A stretch of DNA of 64,000 nt from Leptobacterium_A meishanense. Lineage in GTDB: Bacteria; Bacteroidota; Bacteroidia; Flavobacteriales; Flavobacteriaceae. This document shows, piece by piece, positions 50,401 to 58,951 of this stretch. The first letter of the stretch is position 1. Each line of letters opens with the position of its first letter. A program made the position numbers and the translations under genes. The notes below the pieces were generated by a model. It was not told where the DNA came from and did no database searches. It was given only the letters and a program-made list of their open reading frames with translations. The stretch lies in NCBI RefSeq assembly GCF_037645805.1, contig NZ_JBBEXE010000006.1:1-64000 (forward strand), given 5' to 3'.

Positions 50401-50948
50401 TGCGTATTATCTCTGGCAAATATAAAGGCAAGCGTATAACAGTTCCTAAAAAAGCTGCTGCTCAGGTGCGACCCACTACTGATTATGCAAAAGAGTCATT
50501 ATTCAATATCTTAAACAATTATTATTCTTTTGAAGAAATTACCGTAGTTGATTTGTTTGCCGGCACCGGAAATATTAGTTATGAATTTGCCTCTCGCGGA
50601 TGCAAAGATATTTTGGCTGTAGATAAAAACACCCAATGCATAAAATATATTGAAAAAACTGCCAATTCCCTTGTGATGCCAATAAAAACACTGAAAAATG
50701 ATGTTTTTATGTTTTTGAAGCATCTCTCCATGAAAGCCGATATTATCTTTGCCGATCCTCCATATGCTATGACAGAAGAAGCTTTTGCTTTGATCCCTCA
50801 ACTAGTTTTTGAAAATAAATTGCTTCATCCCGAGGGACTTCTAATTATAGAACATGCTAAACAAACTGACCTATCACATCTATATTATTATAGCCATACC
50901 CGAAAATATGGGAGCAGTGTTTTTAGTTTTTTTAAGCTATCAGCATAA
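50400..50948 (+). CDS. rsmD: 16S rRNA (guanine-966-N2) methyltransferase
   Basis: A 182-residue SAM-dependent methyltransferase. RIISGKYKGKRITVP and VRPTTDYAKESLFNIL are the RsmD N-terminus, the SAM site is DLFAGTGNISYEFASRG, and the catalytic motif IV is ADPPYA. It modifies 16S rRNA G966 in E. coli numbering, at the P-site. It is the last gene of the three-gene operon, overlapping DUF3822 by one base. Length is typical. Confidence 0.94.
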   Translation: MRIISGKYKGKRITVPKKAAAQVRPTTDYAKESLFNILNNYYSFEEITVVDLFAGTGNISYEFASRGCKDILAVDKNTQCIKYIEKTANSLVMPIKTLKNDVFMFLKHLSMKADIIFADPPYAMTEEAFALIPQLVFENKLLHPEGLLIIEHAKQTDLSHLYYYSHTRKYGSSVFSFFKLSA

Positions 50949-51090
50949 ATATAGTATAAAAGAGCATAGGGATTTTTAGGATATTTTCTTTATTTTCATT
51001 AATTTAGTTATCTCCCAATTTGAAAAAAACCTGAACCAATTTCTCCTATTGTGTTTATGTAATTCAAACAACTAATTAAACCAATAAATT

Positions 51091-51600
51091 ATGAAAAAAG
51101 TCATTATTGTCTGTTTAACAGCTATGCTATTAATAGCCTGCCAAAAGCCTGCTCCCAAGCAGTATTTCACAGAAGCTCCTGAAATTGACCTTATTAAATC
51201 AAATGTAGGTTACTACCTTTCCGGGGATTGGGAGGGATTAAAAAGCACATATATAGATACTGCCAAAATATATCATAACAGTACTTCAGCTGTAAATGTA
51301 GATATTTCTATTGAACAGCTTAAAGAAGATATCCAAATGCTATCAAATTACGTCATGAAAGATTCTATTTTCTATGAAATGGTTGTAGAAGATGATGGGG
51401 ATCGCTGGGTCAATATGTGGGGAAATTGGCAAGGCACTATAGCAGGAAGTGAAAAAGTAGTTGAAGTGCCCATACATATCACCTCAAAAATAAAAGATAA
51501 TAAAATAATCGAGGAATATGGCTATTGGGATAACATGCCTATATATATGGCTGTAAAAGAAGCCTCAAAAGAAGAAGCAATAGAAGCACAAGAAGAATAA
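51091..51600 (+). CDS. Lipoprotein with SnoaL/NTF2-like fold
   Basis: A 169-residue protein with a lipoprotein signal (VIIVCLTAMLLIACQ, Cys17). The mature part looks like an NTF2/SnoaL-like cone: helix (EIDLIKSNVGYYLSGDWEGL), strand pairs around WVNMWGNWQGTIAG and VEVPIHITSKIKDNKIIEEYGYWD. These folds may be enzymes or binding proteins, and no catalytic residues stand out. It has a Glu-rich tail. It is followed by a hairpin that also ends rnpB from the other side. Confidence 0.7.
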   Translation: MKKVIIVCLTAMLLIACQKPAPKQYFTEAPEIDLIKSNVGYYLSGDWEGLKSTYIDTAKIYHNSTSAVNVDISIEQLKEDIQMLSNYVMKDSIFYEMVVEDDGDRWVNMWGNWQGTIAGSEKVVEVPIHITSKIKDNKIIEEYGYWDNMPIYMAVKEASKEEAIEAQEE

Positions 51601-51624
51601 AAATCTGATAACCAACCAAAACAA

Positions 51625-51665
51625 AAGCATCTTATCCTAAGTTTAAAATCTTAGGTAAGATGCTT
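51625..51665. terminator. Terminator shared by the lipoprotein gene and rnpB
   Basis: AAGCATCTTATCCTAAG pairs with CTTAGGTAAGATGCTT, with one bulge, around an AT loop. On the minus strand it is followed by TTTTGTTTT, so it mainly serves rnpB. Confidence 0.8.
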
Positions 51666-51681
51666 TAAATGAATAATAAAA

Positions 51682-51980
51682 AGCATGCTTATAAGCCGGA
51701 TTCTGTAACTTAAATTAAAGCCCCTTATCATCTATCTGGGATATTAGTTGCCCAATACCTCTAACCGCCTACCCTCCAACGTTGGGCGAGCTGCCCTAAT
51801 AATGTTGGTTTACATGGCGTTGCACCACATAGAGTTTACCTGATTTCACTACAGCATTACCTGTACATTCTTTCTGTTGCACTAGTCCTCACTTTTCAGC
51901 GGACGGGCGTTACCCGCTATGTTGCTCTACGGTGTCCGGACTTTCCTCGAAATCACTATTTCGCGATAAGGCAGCATGCT
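51682..51980 (-). ncRNA. rnpB: RNase P RNA
   Basis: About 299 bases, the catalytic RNA that trims tRNA 5' ends. On the minus strand the ends AGCATGCTGCC and AAGCATGCT pair as P1. The 5' part has GAGGAAAGTCCGGACACC (P4 strand) and AGCGGGTAACGCCCG; the middle has AACAGAAAG; the 3' part has AGAATCCGGCTTATAAG, all universal RNase P signatures. The exact ends are approximate by a few bases. A -7 box lies directly upstream and a terminator directly downstream. This RNA explains the 550-base stretch without a protein gene. Confidence 0.93.
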
Positions 51981-51984
51981 AATG

Positions 51985-51992
51985 CAAAGCTA
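51985..51992 (-). promoter_or_regulatory. -7 box for rnpB
   Basis: The minus strand reads TAGCTTTG, ending about 5 bases before the RNA start. A TTTG lies too close (12 bases) to be a standard -33 element. Confidence 0.5.
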
Positions 51993-52120
51993 CATTTTTT
52001 ATACCAAAAAAAGACATATGCCATTTCGGCATCTATCAAAATAATTTTTTTATGTACCTTATTTGTTGATAACTCATTCTAAAATACAACGTTAGAATCG
52101 AATAATCTGATTGCAATTTT

Positions 52121-52128
52121 TATCTTTG
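52121..52128 (+). promoter_or_regulatory. -7 box for dnaX
   Basis: TATCTTTG fits TAnnTTTG. It overlaps an in-frame GTG at 52128, so that GTG cannot be the start codon. Confidence 0.55.
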
Positions 52129-52148
52129 TGAATAATCCTGTTTTTTTG

Positions 52149-53876
52149 ATGGAACATTTCATTGTATCAGCCCGTAAGTACCGTCCTCAAACATTTAAAG
52201 ATGTTATAGGGCAACAAGCTATTACCAATACACTGATCAATGCCATCGAAAACAATCACCTAGCTCAAGCACTTCTTTTTTGTGGACCAAGAGGGGTTGG
52301 GAAAACAACATGTGCACGAATTTTAGCTAAAAAAATAAATCAAGACGGAACTGAGCGCCCTGATGAAGATTTTGCTTTTAATATTTTTGAATTAGATGCT
52401 GCATCCAATAATTCTGTCGATGATATCAGAAACCTCATAGACCAAGTACGCATACCCCCGCAAGCAGGGAAATACAAAGTATATATTATTGATGAAGTCC
52501 ATATGCTTTCACAGGCAGCATTTAACGCCTTTTTGAAAACATTGGAAGAGCCCCCAAAACATGCTATATTTATTTTAGCGACTACTGAAAAACATAAAAT
52601 AATCCCTACTATCTTATCCCGGTGCCAAATATTTGATTTTAAACGAATAACAGTAACAGATACTAAAGAATATCTAAGACGTATTGCTGATAGCCAAGGG
52701 ATTGAAGCTGAAGATGATGCACTGCACATTATAGCACAAAAAGCAGATGGTGCTATGCGCGATGCGCTCTCTATCTTTGACCGCGTGGTGAGTTTTACAG
52801 GAAAGAAACTTACAAGACACGCTGTAACAGAAAATTTAAATGTATTGGATTATGATAGCTATTTTGCTATTACCGATCTTATCTTAACACGTAATATTCC
52901 ACAGTTACTCACAAAGTTTAATGATATTCTTGCCAGAGGTTTTGAAGGACATCATTTTATAACCGGATTGGCTTCCCACTTCAGAGATCTCATGGTTTGC
53001 AAAAATGAAAGCACCATTCCGCTTTTAGAAGTTGGAGAAGATGCTAAAAAAAAATATCTAGAACAATCTAAGAAAACATCTCTCGAATTTCTAATGAAAG
53101 CCATTGAATTGGCAAATGAATGTGATTTAAAGTTCAAAACCAGTAAAAATCAACGGTTGCTCGTGGAGCTTTGCCTTATGCAGCTTGCCTCTATCAATTT
53201 TGATAGTGAAAAAAAAAATGATGGGCATTTCATAATCCCTCCACAACATTTCCATCAAAATGATACTGTCCAAAAAACACAAATTATAAAAAAACCTACA
53301 GATTCTCTTTCTGAAGAAGTCATTTCAATACCATATACAACAACAGAAGAAAAACCTGTGGCTGTTGCCGAAATTGCTCAACCTGTCTATACAAAGCTGA
53401 AAATAAGAAAACCGTCTCAAAAGATTTCTGGGTTATCTTTATCCAGCATAAAGGCTAAAAAAGAACATGAGAGAAATAAACATGATGCCCTAAAAACTGA
53501 AAAACTTCCTTCAGAACATTTCTCTGAAGAAAAGATGCAAAAAACATGGGAAACATATACCAAAATATTAGAAAAAGAAGGTAAAAAAATCATGGCCTCT
53601 AACCTTGCTGCAGATACCCCAAAATTAAAAAATGACAAAATCATTTGGATAGAACTTCCTAATGATACTATGAAAAAAGAAATTGAAAGGGAACAACACT
53701 TGCTATTAGATTATCTTAAAAAAAAGCTCAATAATTATACTATCAAACTTCAAATTGATGTGAATGAAACTACTGAACAAAAGTATGCATTTACTCCCCA
53801 AGAAAAATATGATAAATTAAAAGAAATTAATCCTCTTATCGACAAACTTAGAAACGATTTTAATTTAGATATTTAA
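52149..53876 (+). CDS. dnaX: DNA polymerase III subunit gamma/tau
   Basis: A 575-residue clamp-loader ATPase. The start MEHFIVSARKYRPQTFKDVI is the flavobacterial DnaX N-terminus. Walker A GPRGVGKTTCARILA lies near 45, Walker B/DEAH-like IIDEVHML, sensor 1 ATTEKHKIIPTILSRC. Between ARILAKKIN and FELDAASNNSVDD only about 20 residues remain, so the four-cysteine zinc module of proteobacterial DnaX is missing. The C-terminal third is variable. No slippery A-run frameshift site at the tau/gamma junction is obvious. The shorter start is required by the promoter box. Confidence 0.94.
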   Translation: MEHFIVSARKYRPQTFKDVIGQQAITNTLINAIENNHLAQALLFCGPRGVGKTTCARILAKKINQDGTERPDEDFAFNIFELDAASNNSVDDIRNLIDQVRIPPQAGKYKVYIIDEVHMLSQAAFNAFLKTLEEPPKHAIFILATTEKHKIIPTILSRCQIFDFKRITVTDTKEYLRRIADSQGIEAEDDALHIIAQKADGAMRDALSIFDRVVSFTGKKLTRHAVTENLNVLDYDSYFAITDLILTRNIPQLLTKFNDILARGFEGHHFITGLASHFRDLMVCKNESTIPLLEVGEDAKKKYLEQSKKTSLEFLMKAIELANECDLKFKTSKNQRLLVELCLMQLASINFDSEKKNDGHFIIPPQHFHQNDTVQKTQIIKKPTDSLSEEVISIPYTTTEEKPVAVAEIAQPVYTKLKIRKPSQKISGLSLSSIKAKKEHERNKHDALKTEKLPSEHFSEEKMQKTWETYTKILEKEGKKIMASNLAADTPKLKNDKIIWIELPNDTMKKEIEREQHLLLDYLKKKLNNYTIKLQIDVNETTEQKYAFTPQEKYDKLKEINPLIDKLRNDFNLDI

Positions 53877-53961
53877 AAACCCATTCGCTTTACGCGAAGC
53901 TTTAACTTCTGATATGCTGTTATTTGAAGCTTAGAGTAACCTGAAAAAACAGCAACAAGCT

Positions 53962-55044
53962 ATGAAAAAAACGATCTATAGTATCATTACGGGATCAGGA
54001 AGTTATATCCCTTCGAAAATTGTTAAAAATGAAGACTTCTTAAACCATCATTTTTATGATTCTACCGGAAAAAAAATACAAAAAAGCAATAAAGAAATTA
54101 TCGATAAATTTTTAGAAATTACTACTATTGCCGAACGCAGGTATGTGACGGACGATCTTGTAACTTCTAATATTGCATATCTTGCAGCAGAGAAAGCTAT
54201 CAAATCCGCAGACATTGATAGAGAGACTCTTGATTATATTATTGTAGCCCACAATTTTGGTGATGTAAAACATGGCAGTAACCGATCTGATATGCTTCCA
54301 ACTCTGGCAGCACGTGTGAAATATCAACTTAAAATCAAAAATCCCAATACAATAGCTTATGACCTTCCTTTTGGATGTCCAGGATGGATACAAGGTATCA
54401 TTCAGGCTGATTATTTTATAAAGTCTGGTGATGCTAAAAAAGTTATGGTCATTGGGGCAGAGGTATTATCTAGAGTGTGTGACCCATACGATAGGGACAG
54501 CATGATTTATGCCGACGGAGCCGGTGCTACGATATTAGAAGCTAAAGAAAGTACTGAACCAGTTGGTATACTTGCCCATAAAACAAGGTCTGATACGTTC
54601 TTATATTCGAAAATGCTTGTTATGGGAAACTCCTATAAAGATGACCCTAGAATAAGTGATGATTTATTTCTAAAAATGAACGGGCGGAGGTTATACCAAT
54701 ATGCGCTAGAAACAGTTCCACAAACTATAAAGGAGTGTGTAGAAAAAAGCAATATACCTGCCGAGGATATAAAAAAATTACTCGTTCATCAAGCCAATGG
54801 AAAAATGGACGATGCTATTTTAAAGCGGTTTTATGAACTTTATGGTATTGTTGATATACCTAACGATATAATGCCTATGACCATCTCATGGTTAGGAAAC
54901 TCATCTGTAGCCACCGTCCCTACACTTTTAGACTTAATTTTAAATAATAAACTCGATGCACATACAATCAATAAGGATGATATTATTGTTTTTGCTTCTG
55001 TAGGGGCGGGGATGAATATCAATGTTGTCACTTATAAAGCATAA
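53962..55044 (+). CDS. 3-oxoacyl-ACP synthase III family protein
   Basis: A 360-residue KAS III-like condensing enzyme. The active Cys139 lies in PFGCPGWIQG, the His in LLVHQANGKMDDAI near 273 and the Asn in SWLGNSSVATVPTL near 311, so the Cys-His-Asn triad is complete. It is about 30 residues longer than FabH and has a distinctive insertion after the N-terminus (STGKKIQKSNKEI), placing it among Bacteroidota FabH-like paralogues, not the essential initiator. The acyl substrate is unknown. Downstream genes on the same strand appear unrelated. Confidence 0.82.
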   Translation: MKKTIYSIITGSGSYIPSKIVKNEDFLNHHFYDSTGKKIQKSNKEIIDKFLEITTIAERRYVTDDLVTSNIAYLAAEKAIKSADIDRETLDYIIVAHNFGDVKHGSNRSDMLPTLAARVKYQLKIKNPNTIAYDLPFGCPGWIQGIIQADYFIKSGDAKKVMVIGAEVLSRVCDPYDRDSMIYADGAGATILEAKESTEPVGILAHKTRSDTFLYSKMLVMGNSYKDDPRISDDLFLKMNGRRLYQYALETVPQTIKECVEKSNIPAEDIKKLLVHQANGKMDDAILKRFYELYGIVDIPNDIMPMTISWLGNSSVATVPTLLDLILNNKLDAHTINKDDIIVFASVGAGMNINVVTYKA

Positions 55045-55074
55045 AGCATGTACTAGAAATCTTATTTTTTGTTT

Positions 55075-55428
55075 ATGATAAAAATTGTCTTAATTGTTTT
55101 ACTAAGCATATTTTTTGTGTTAAATGGGATTAATCATTTTTGTAATAAAAAGATATTGGAAGAATATGCCCATAAGCGTGGGCTTTTTTCTCCAAAATTA
55201 TCGGTCAGACTTGGTGGTGTTCTCCTTATAATTGGAGGTATCCTATTGAATTGGCACTTTACACAAAAAATAGCCATCATCTCATTATCTGTATTCCTAA
55301 TCATAGCTACATTTACTATCCACAGTTTTTGGCTGGAAAAAGATCGTCAGCAACGCATGCTTGAGGTTATGAATTTTTCAAAAAACTTAGCCATATTAAC
55401 AGAGTTAATTTATATTGGTTTTGCATGA
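55075..55428 (+). CDS. DoxX-family membrane protein
   Basis: About 117 residues and four helices (near 3-20, 46-62, 68-88 and 98-115). The NGINHFCNKK stretch after the first helix matches the DoxX-family pattern, where a small polytopic membrane protein carries a conserved Asn/His region. I start at ATG 55075, not the TTG at 55069. DoxX proteins are linked to quinone-dependent oxidation in some organisms, but no partner is present here, so no function is assigned. Confidence 0.7.
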   Translation: MIKIVLIVLLSIFFVLNGINHFCNKKILEEYAHKRGLFSPKLSVRLGGVLLIIGGILLNWHFTQKIAIISLSVFLIIATFTIHSFWLEKDRQQRMLEVMNFSKNLAILTELIYIGFA

Positions 55429-55455
55429 AGTAATAATTATCTAAATTAAAATTTG

Positions 55456-56037
55456 ATGCTTGGATTAAAATTGCCTACTGACCCTCGTTGGGTAAACATC
55501 GTAGAAAAAAACATACAAGAAATTTTAACGGATCATGCCTATTGTGAACAAAAAGCAGCTAGTACCGCTATTTCCTTAATTGTATCTTTTCCTGAGAAAA
55601 GCAAACTTGTTGAAGCAATGACCGCTCTAGTAAAAGAAGAAATCAGTCATTTTAAAATGGTTCATGACAAAATTCTAGCAAGGGGATGGACTTTGGGAAG
55701 AGAACGAAAAGATGAATATGTAATTGAGCTTATGAAATTTTTTCCAAAAGGAGGTAGTAGAGAAACGCATTTGATACACCGGTTACTATATGCTGCACTT
55801 ATTGAAGCGCGAAGCTGTGAACGGTTTCGGTTACTTTCAGAAAACATTAATGATGATGAACTTGCTCATTTTTACAAAAGCCTTATGGCCAGTGAAGCCA
55901 ATCATTATACCATGTTTTTAAAATTTGCCCGAAAATATGGCATACGAAAAGAAGTAGATGAAAAATGGCGAAGTTTACTGGAATACGAAGCTGAAATAAT
56001 GAAAAGCCTTGGAAAAAAGGAAACAATGCATGGATAA
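55456..56037 (+). CDS. miaE: tRNA 2-methylthio-N6-isopentenyladenosine hydroxylase
   Basis: A 193-residue diiron monooxygenase that hydroxylates ms2i6A at tRNA position 37. The protein is all-helical with ferritin-like iron-binding motifs: AYCEQKAAS, VKEEISHFKMVH, LIEARSCERF and ASEANHYTMF supply the Glu and His ligands. MLGLKLPTDPRWVNIVEKNI is the family start. ATG 55456 is chosen over the TTG just before it. miaA and miaB are not adjacent. Length matches bacterial MiaE. Confidence 0.9.
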   Translation: MLGLKLPTDPRWVNIVEKNIQEILTDHAYCEQKAASTAISLIVSFPEKSKLVEAMTALVKEEISHFKMVHDKILARGWTLGRERKDEYVIELMKFFPKGGSRETHLIHRLLYAALIEARSCERFRLLSENINDDELAHFYKSLMASEANHYTMFLKFARKYGIRKEVDEKWRSLLEYEAEIMKSLGKKETMHG

Positions 56038-56094
56038 TCGTTATATGCCTTGTTTTTTAACGATTTATTTATAGTATTACCAAAAATCTTGTCT

Positions 56095-56102
56095 TATTTT
56101 TG
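56095..56102 (+). promoter_or_regulatory. -7 box for the M16 peptidase pair
   Basis: TATTTTTG fits TAnnTTTG, 26 bases before the ATG. The -33 element is unclear. Confidence 0.4.
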
Positions 56103-56127
56103 AAGAAACCATAAAAATCAATTCATA

Positions 56128-57486
56128 ATGAAATTAAAGACTTTTTTACTTGCCTTTGTTATTGCATCAATCTTTATTGCCTGTAATAAAAAGGGAAAAG
56201 ATGATAGCGCATTTTCTGTACCGGTTGATTATTATAAACTCGACAATGGCCTTAAAGTAATATTATCCGAGGACAAAACAGCTCCTACTGCAGTTGTTGC
56301 AGTTTATTATAATATTGGTTTCAGGATTGAACCAAAAGACCGGACCGGTTTTGCCCACTTATTTGAACATATGATGTTCCAAGGTTCTCAAAACTTAGGA
56401 AAAATGGAATTTATAAAATTAGTTCAAAGTAATGGTGGCGTACTAAACGGCTCTACTCGATTCGATTTTACCAATTATTTTGAAATTATCCCTTCTCACA
56501 AAGTAGAAACCATGCTCTGGGCAGAAGCAGACAGGATGAGAGGCTTGAACATTACACAGGAAAATCTTACCAATCAACAAGGTGTTGTTAAAAATGAGGT
56601 GAAGGTAAATGTACTCAATCAGCCTTATGGTGGGTTTCCATGGTTGGATATGCCACAATATGCAAACACCAATTGGCACAATGCCCACAATTTTTATGGT
56701 GACCTCAAAGATCTAGATGCTGCTAACCTAGATGATGTTGCTAGTTTTTTCAAAACCTATTACGCACCAAACAATGCTGCCATAGCCGTTGTTGGTGATT
56801 TTGATAAGGATGAGATAAAAGGGTGGATTGAAAAGTATTTTGGAAATATCCCATCCTCCGAATTACCAGAAAAACCAGATATCTCTGAGCCTAAACAAAT
56901 TGAAGAAAAAACATTTGTAAAAGTTGATTCATTAGCAAATAAACCTGCTATTGCTATTGCTTATCATATGCCAGAACGAAACACTGCTGAATACTATGCA
57001 ATGGGGCTTCTAGATCAAATTTTAGTACAAGGTGATAATGGCCTGCTTGTTCAAAAACTGGAAAATGAAAAAGGATTTACATCTAATGTTTCAGGAGGGA
57101 TAAATTACCTAGGGAACATGTTCAACTACAAAGGCCCAATGTTATGGATGTTCAACCTCACATACGATAATGAAGAAGACCGGGATGCTATTGTTTCCTC
57201 TGTGGATGAAGTACTAAATGAGCTCCGTAAAGGCATTTCAGAAGAAATGTTAGCTGATGCATTGGTAAAAGGCCGTTCTCAGTTATACGATGCATTATCA
57301 GGATTAGGAAGAGCAGATTTACTATGTAGTTTCGCGCTGTTTGATGATGACCCATCCAGAATCAATTACTTGGAAGATGAATTTAAAAAGGTTACCCCGG
57401 AATTGATCAATAAAACCATAGAAGAATATTTGAGACCTACTAACAGAACGATTTTGACACTTAAACCGTTAAATACTAAAAACTAA
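56128..57486 (+). CDS. M16 zinc peptidase, catalytic member of a pair
   Basis: A 452-residue lipoprotein-type peptidase (signal FVIASIFIACN). The inverted zinc motif is HLFEHMMFQG, with the distal Glu about 75 residues on (GVVKNEVKVN region). It is about half the size of pitrilysin and has the M16 alpha/beta halves. It is anchored to a membrane by its Cys. Followed after 5 bases by a homologue without the motif, it would form a two-subunit protease like the mitochondrial processing peptidase. The substrate is unknown. Confidence 0.9.
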   Translation: MKLKTFLLAFVIASIFIACNKKGKDDSAFSVPVDYYKLDNGLKVILSEDKTAPTAVVAVYYNIGFRIEPKDRTGFAHLFEHMMFQGSQNLGKMEFIKLVQSNGGVLNGSTRFDFTNYFEIIPSHKVETMLWAEADRMRGLNITQENLTNQQGVVKNEVKVNVLNQPYGGFPWLDMPQYANTNWHNAHNFYGDLKDLDAANLDDVASFFKTYYAPNNAAIAVVGDFDKDEIKGWIEKYFGNIPSSELPEKPDISEPKQIEEKTFVKVDSLANKPAIAIAYHMPERNTAEYYAMGLLDQILVQGDNGLLVQKLENEKGFTSNVSGGINYLGNMFNYKGPMLWMFNLTYDNEEDRDAIVSSVDEVLNELRKGISEEMLADALVKGRSQLYDALSGLGRADLLCSFALFDDDPSRINYLEDEFKKVTPELINKTIEEYLRPTNRTILTLKPLNTKN

Positions 57487-57491
57487 GTCCA

Positions 57492-58883
57492 ATGAAAAAG
57501 TTATTTATTATATATTTCTTATTGTTTCTTGCAATTCCTTTAGTTTCTGCACAAGAAAAAGAACTTCCTCCAAAAGGAGGAGAACCTAAAGATTTTGCGC
57601 TTCCCGACAGAGAAGAAATCACCCTCGATAATGGATTAAAAATTGTATTAGCTCCCTACGGAGCTATCCCCAAAGCTACTATACGAATGGTTGTTAAGAC
57701 AGGTAATATCCATGAGACTGAAAATGAAATCTGGTTAAGCGATCTTGTTGGTTCTATGATGCAAGAGGGAACTTCAGAATTCAATGCAAAACAATTGGCT
57801 GATAAAATGGCCCGTATGGGTGGTGACCTCAATGTGTTTGTAAATCAACATACCGCTAATATTTCTAGTGCCGTCTTATATGAGTTTGCTCCTGATGCCA
57901 TTAATTTGATGGCTAAAGTACTAACGGCTCCTTCTTTTCCGGAAAGTGAATTAGACCGATTAAAAGGAAACTTAAAAAGAAACTTATCTGTAGCGCTCAC
58001 CCGTCCACGTGCCCAAGCCTCTGCCAGTTTTTACAAAGGATTATATCCCGATCATGCTTATGGCAGAATATATCCTACACAAGAAATGATTGACAGCTAT
58101 ACGGTTGAGCAAGTAAACTCTTTTTACGACAATCAATTTGGTGCAAAAAGAACTACTGTTTATGTCGCAGGGAAATTTGATAGAGACAAAGTGATAAACA
58201 CCATAAAGAATGCTTTTAACACATGGAAAGAAGGACCTGAAGACACATATCCTATCGCTACACCTGCTACTTTTGATAACCTTACAATTCAGATAACCGA
58301 TCGTCCTAATGCACCGCAATCTACAATCTATTATGGATTACCGGTAGCGGATGTATCTAATTCGGACTATATTGCATTGGATGTTACCAATTCACTTCTT
58401 GGTGGCTCTTTCGGGTCAAGAATAACCAGTAATATTAGGGAAGATAAAGGATATACCTATTCACCAAGTAGTAGGCTAGATAACAAATATAAATCTGGAA
58501 TATGGATGGAGGTTGCCGATGTTACCACGGAACATACCGCAGCTTCATTAGAGGAAATAAAAAATGAGATTATCCGCCTCCAAAATGAACCTCCTTCTAA
58601 AGAGGAATTGGCAGGAATCCAAAACTATGAGTCAGGGCTTTTTGTATTGCGAAACTCAAGTCCGGGGGGTATCATTAATCAACTCGTCTTTATAGATATC
58701 CATGATATGGATGATTCTTATTTGAAAAATAGGGTTAACAATATTATGAAATTAACTCCTGAGGACATTCAAAACATGACTAAAAAATATATCAACCCTG
58801 AGAATATGAATTTGGTTATAGTAGGAGATAAAGAAAAGGTTGAAAAACAACTTAAAGAAAAGTCAATCCCTATAAAAGATTAA
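57492..58883 (+). CDS. M16 family protein lacking the zinc motif
   Basis: A 463-residue protein with a signal peptide (LFIIYFLLFLAIPLVSAQ). The position of HxxEH reads IWLSDLVGSMMQEGTSE, so no zinc can bind. The C-terminal half keeps the substrate-binding Arg-Tyr motif (SRITSNIREDKGYTYSP). This is the regulatory or substrate-binding partner of the catalytic M16 subunit encoded just upstream, as in MPP alpha. Both genes share a transcript. A strong terminator follows. Confidence 0.9.
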   Translation: MKKLFIIYFLLFLAIPLVSAQEKELPPKGGEPKDFALPDREEITLDNGLKIVLAPYGAIPKATIRMVVKTGNIHETENEIWLSDLVGSMMQEGTSEFNAKQLADKMARMGGDLNVFVNQHTANISSAVLYEFAPDAINLMAKVLTAPSFPESELDRLKGNLKRNLSVALTRPRAQASASFYKGLYPDHAYGRIYPTQEMIDSYTVEQVNSFYDNQFGAKRTTVYVAGKFDRDKVINTIKNAFNTWKEGPEDTYPIATPATFDNLTIQITDRPNAPQSTIYYGLPVADVSNSDYIALDVTNSLLGGSFGSRITSNIREDKGYTYSPSSRLDNKYKSGIWMEVADVTTEHTAASLEEIKNEIIRLQNEPPSKEELAGIQNYESGLFVLRNSSPGGIINQLVFIDIHDMDDSYLKNRVNNIMKLTPEDIQNMTKKYINPENMNLVIVGDKEKVEKQLKEKSIPIKD

Positions 58884-58903
58884 AAATTTACACGAGTAGC
58901 AAT

Positions 58904-58934
58904 AAAAAAGGGGAATTAAATTCCCCTTTTTTTA
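58904..58934. terminator. Bidirectional terminator
   Basis: AAAAAAGGGGAATT and AATTCCCCTTTTTTT form a perfect stem with a tiny loop, between convergent genes. Confidence 0.85.
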
Positions 58935-58951
58935 TCAAATTATTTTTATTC

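Noticed and set aside
52128..52148. GTG start for dnaX at 52128
   Set aside because: The codon overlaps the TATCTTTG promoter box and the added residues are not in the family; ATG 52149 fits both.
53877..53961. Terminator after dnaX
   Set aside because: TTCGC-TTTAC-GCGAA is a real small hairpin, but no T-run follows, so termination is not supported.
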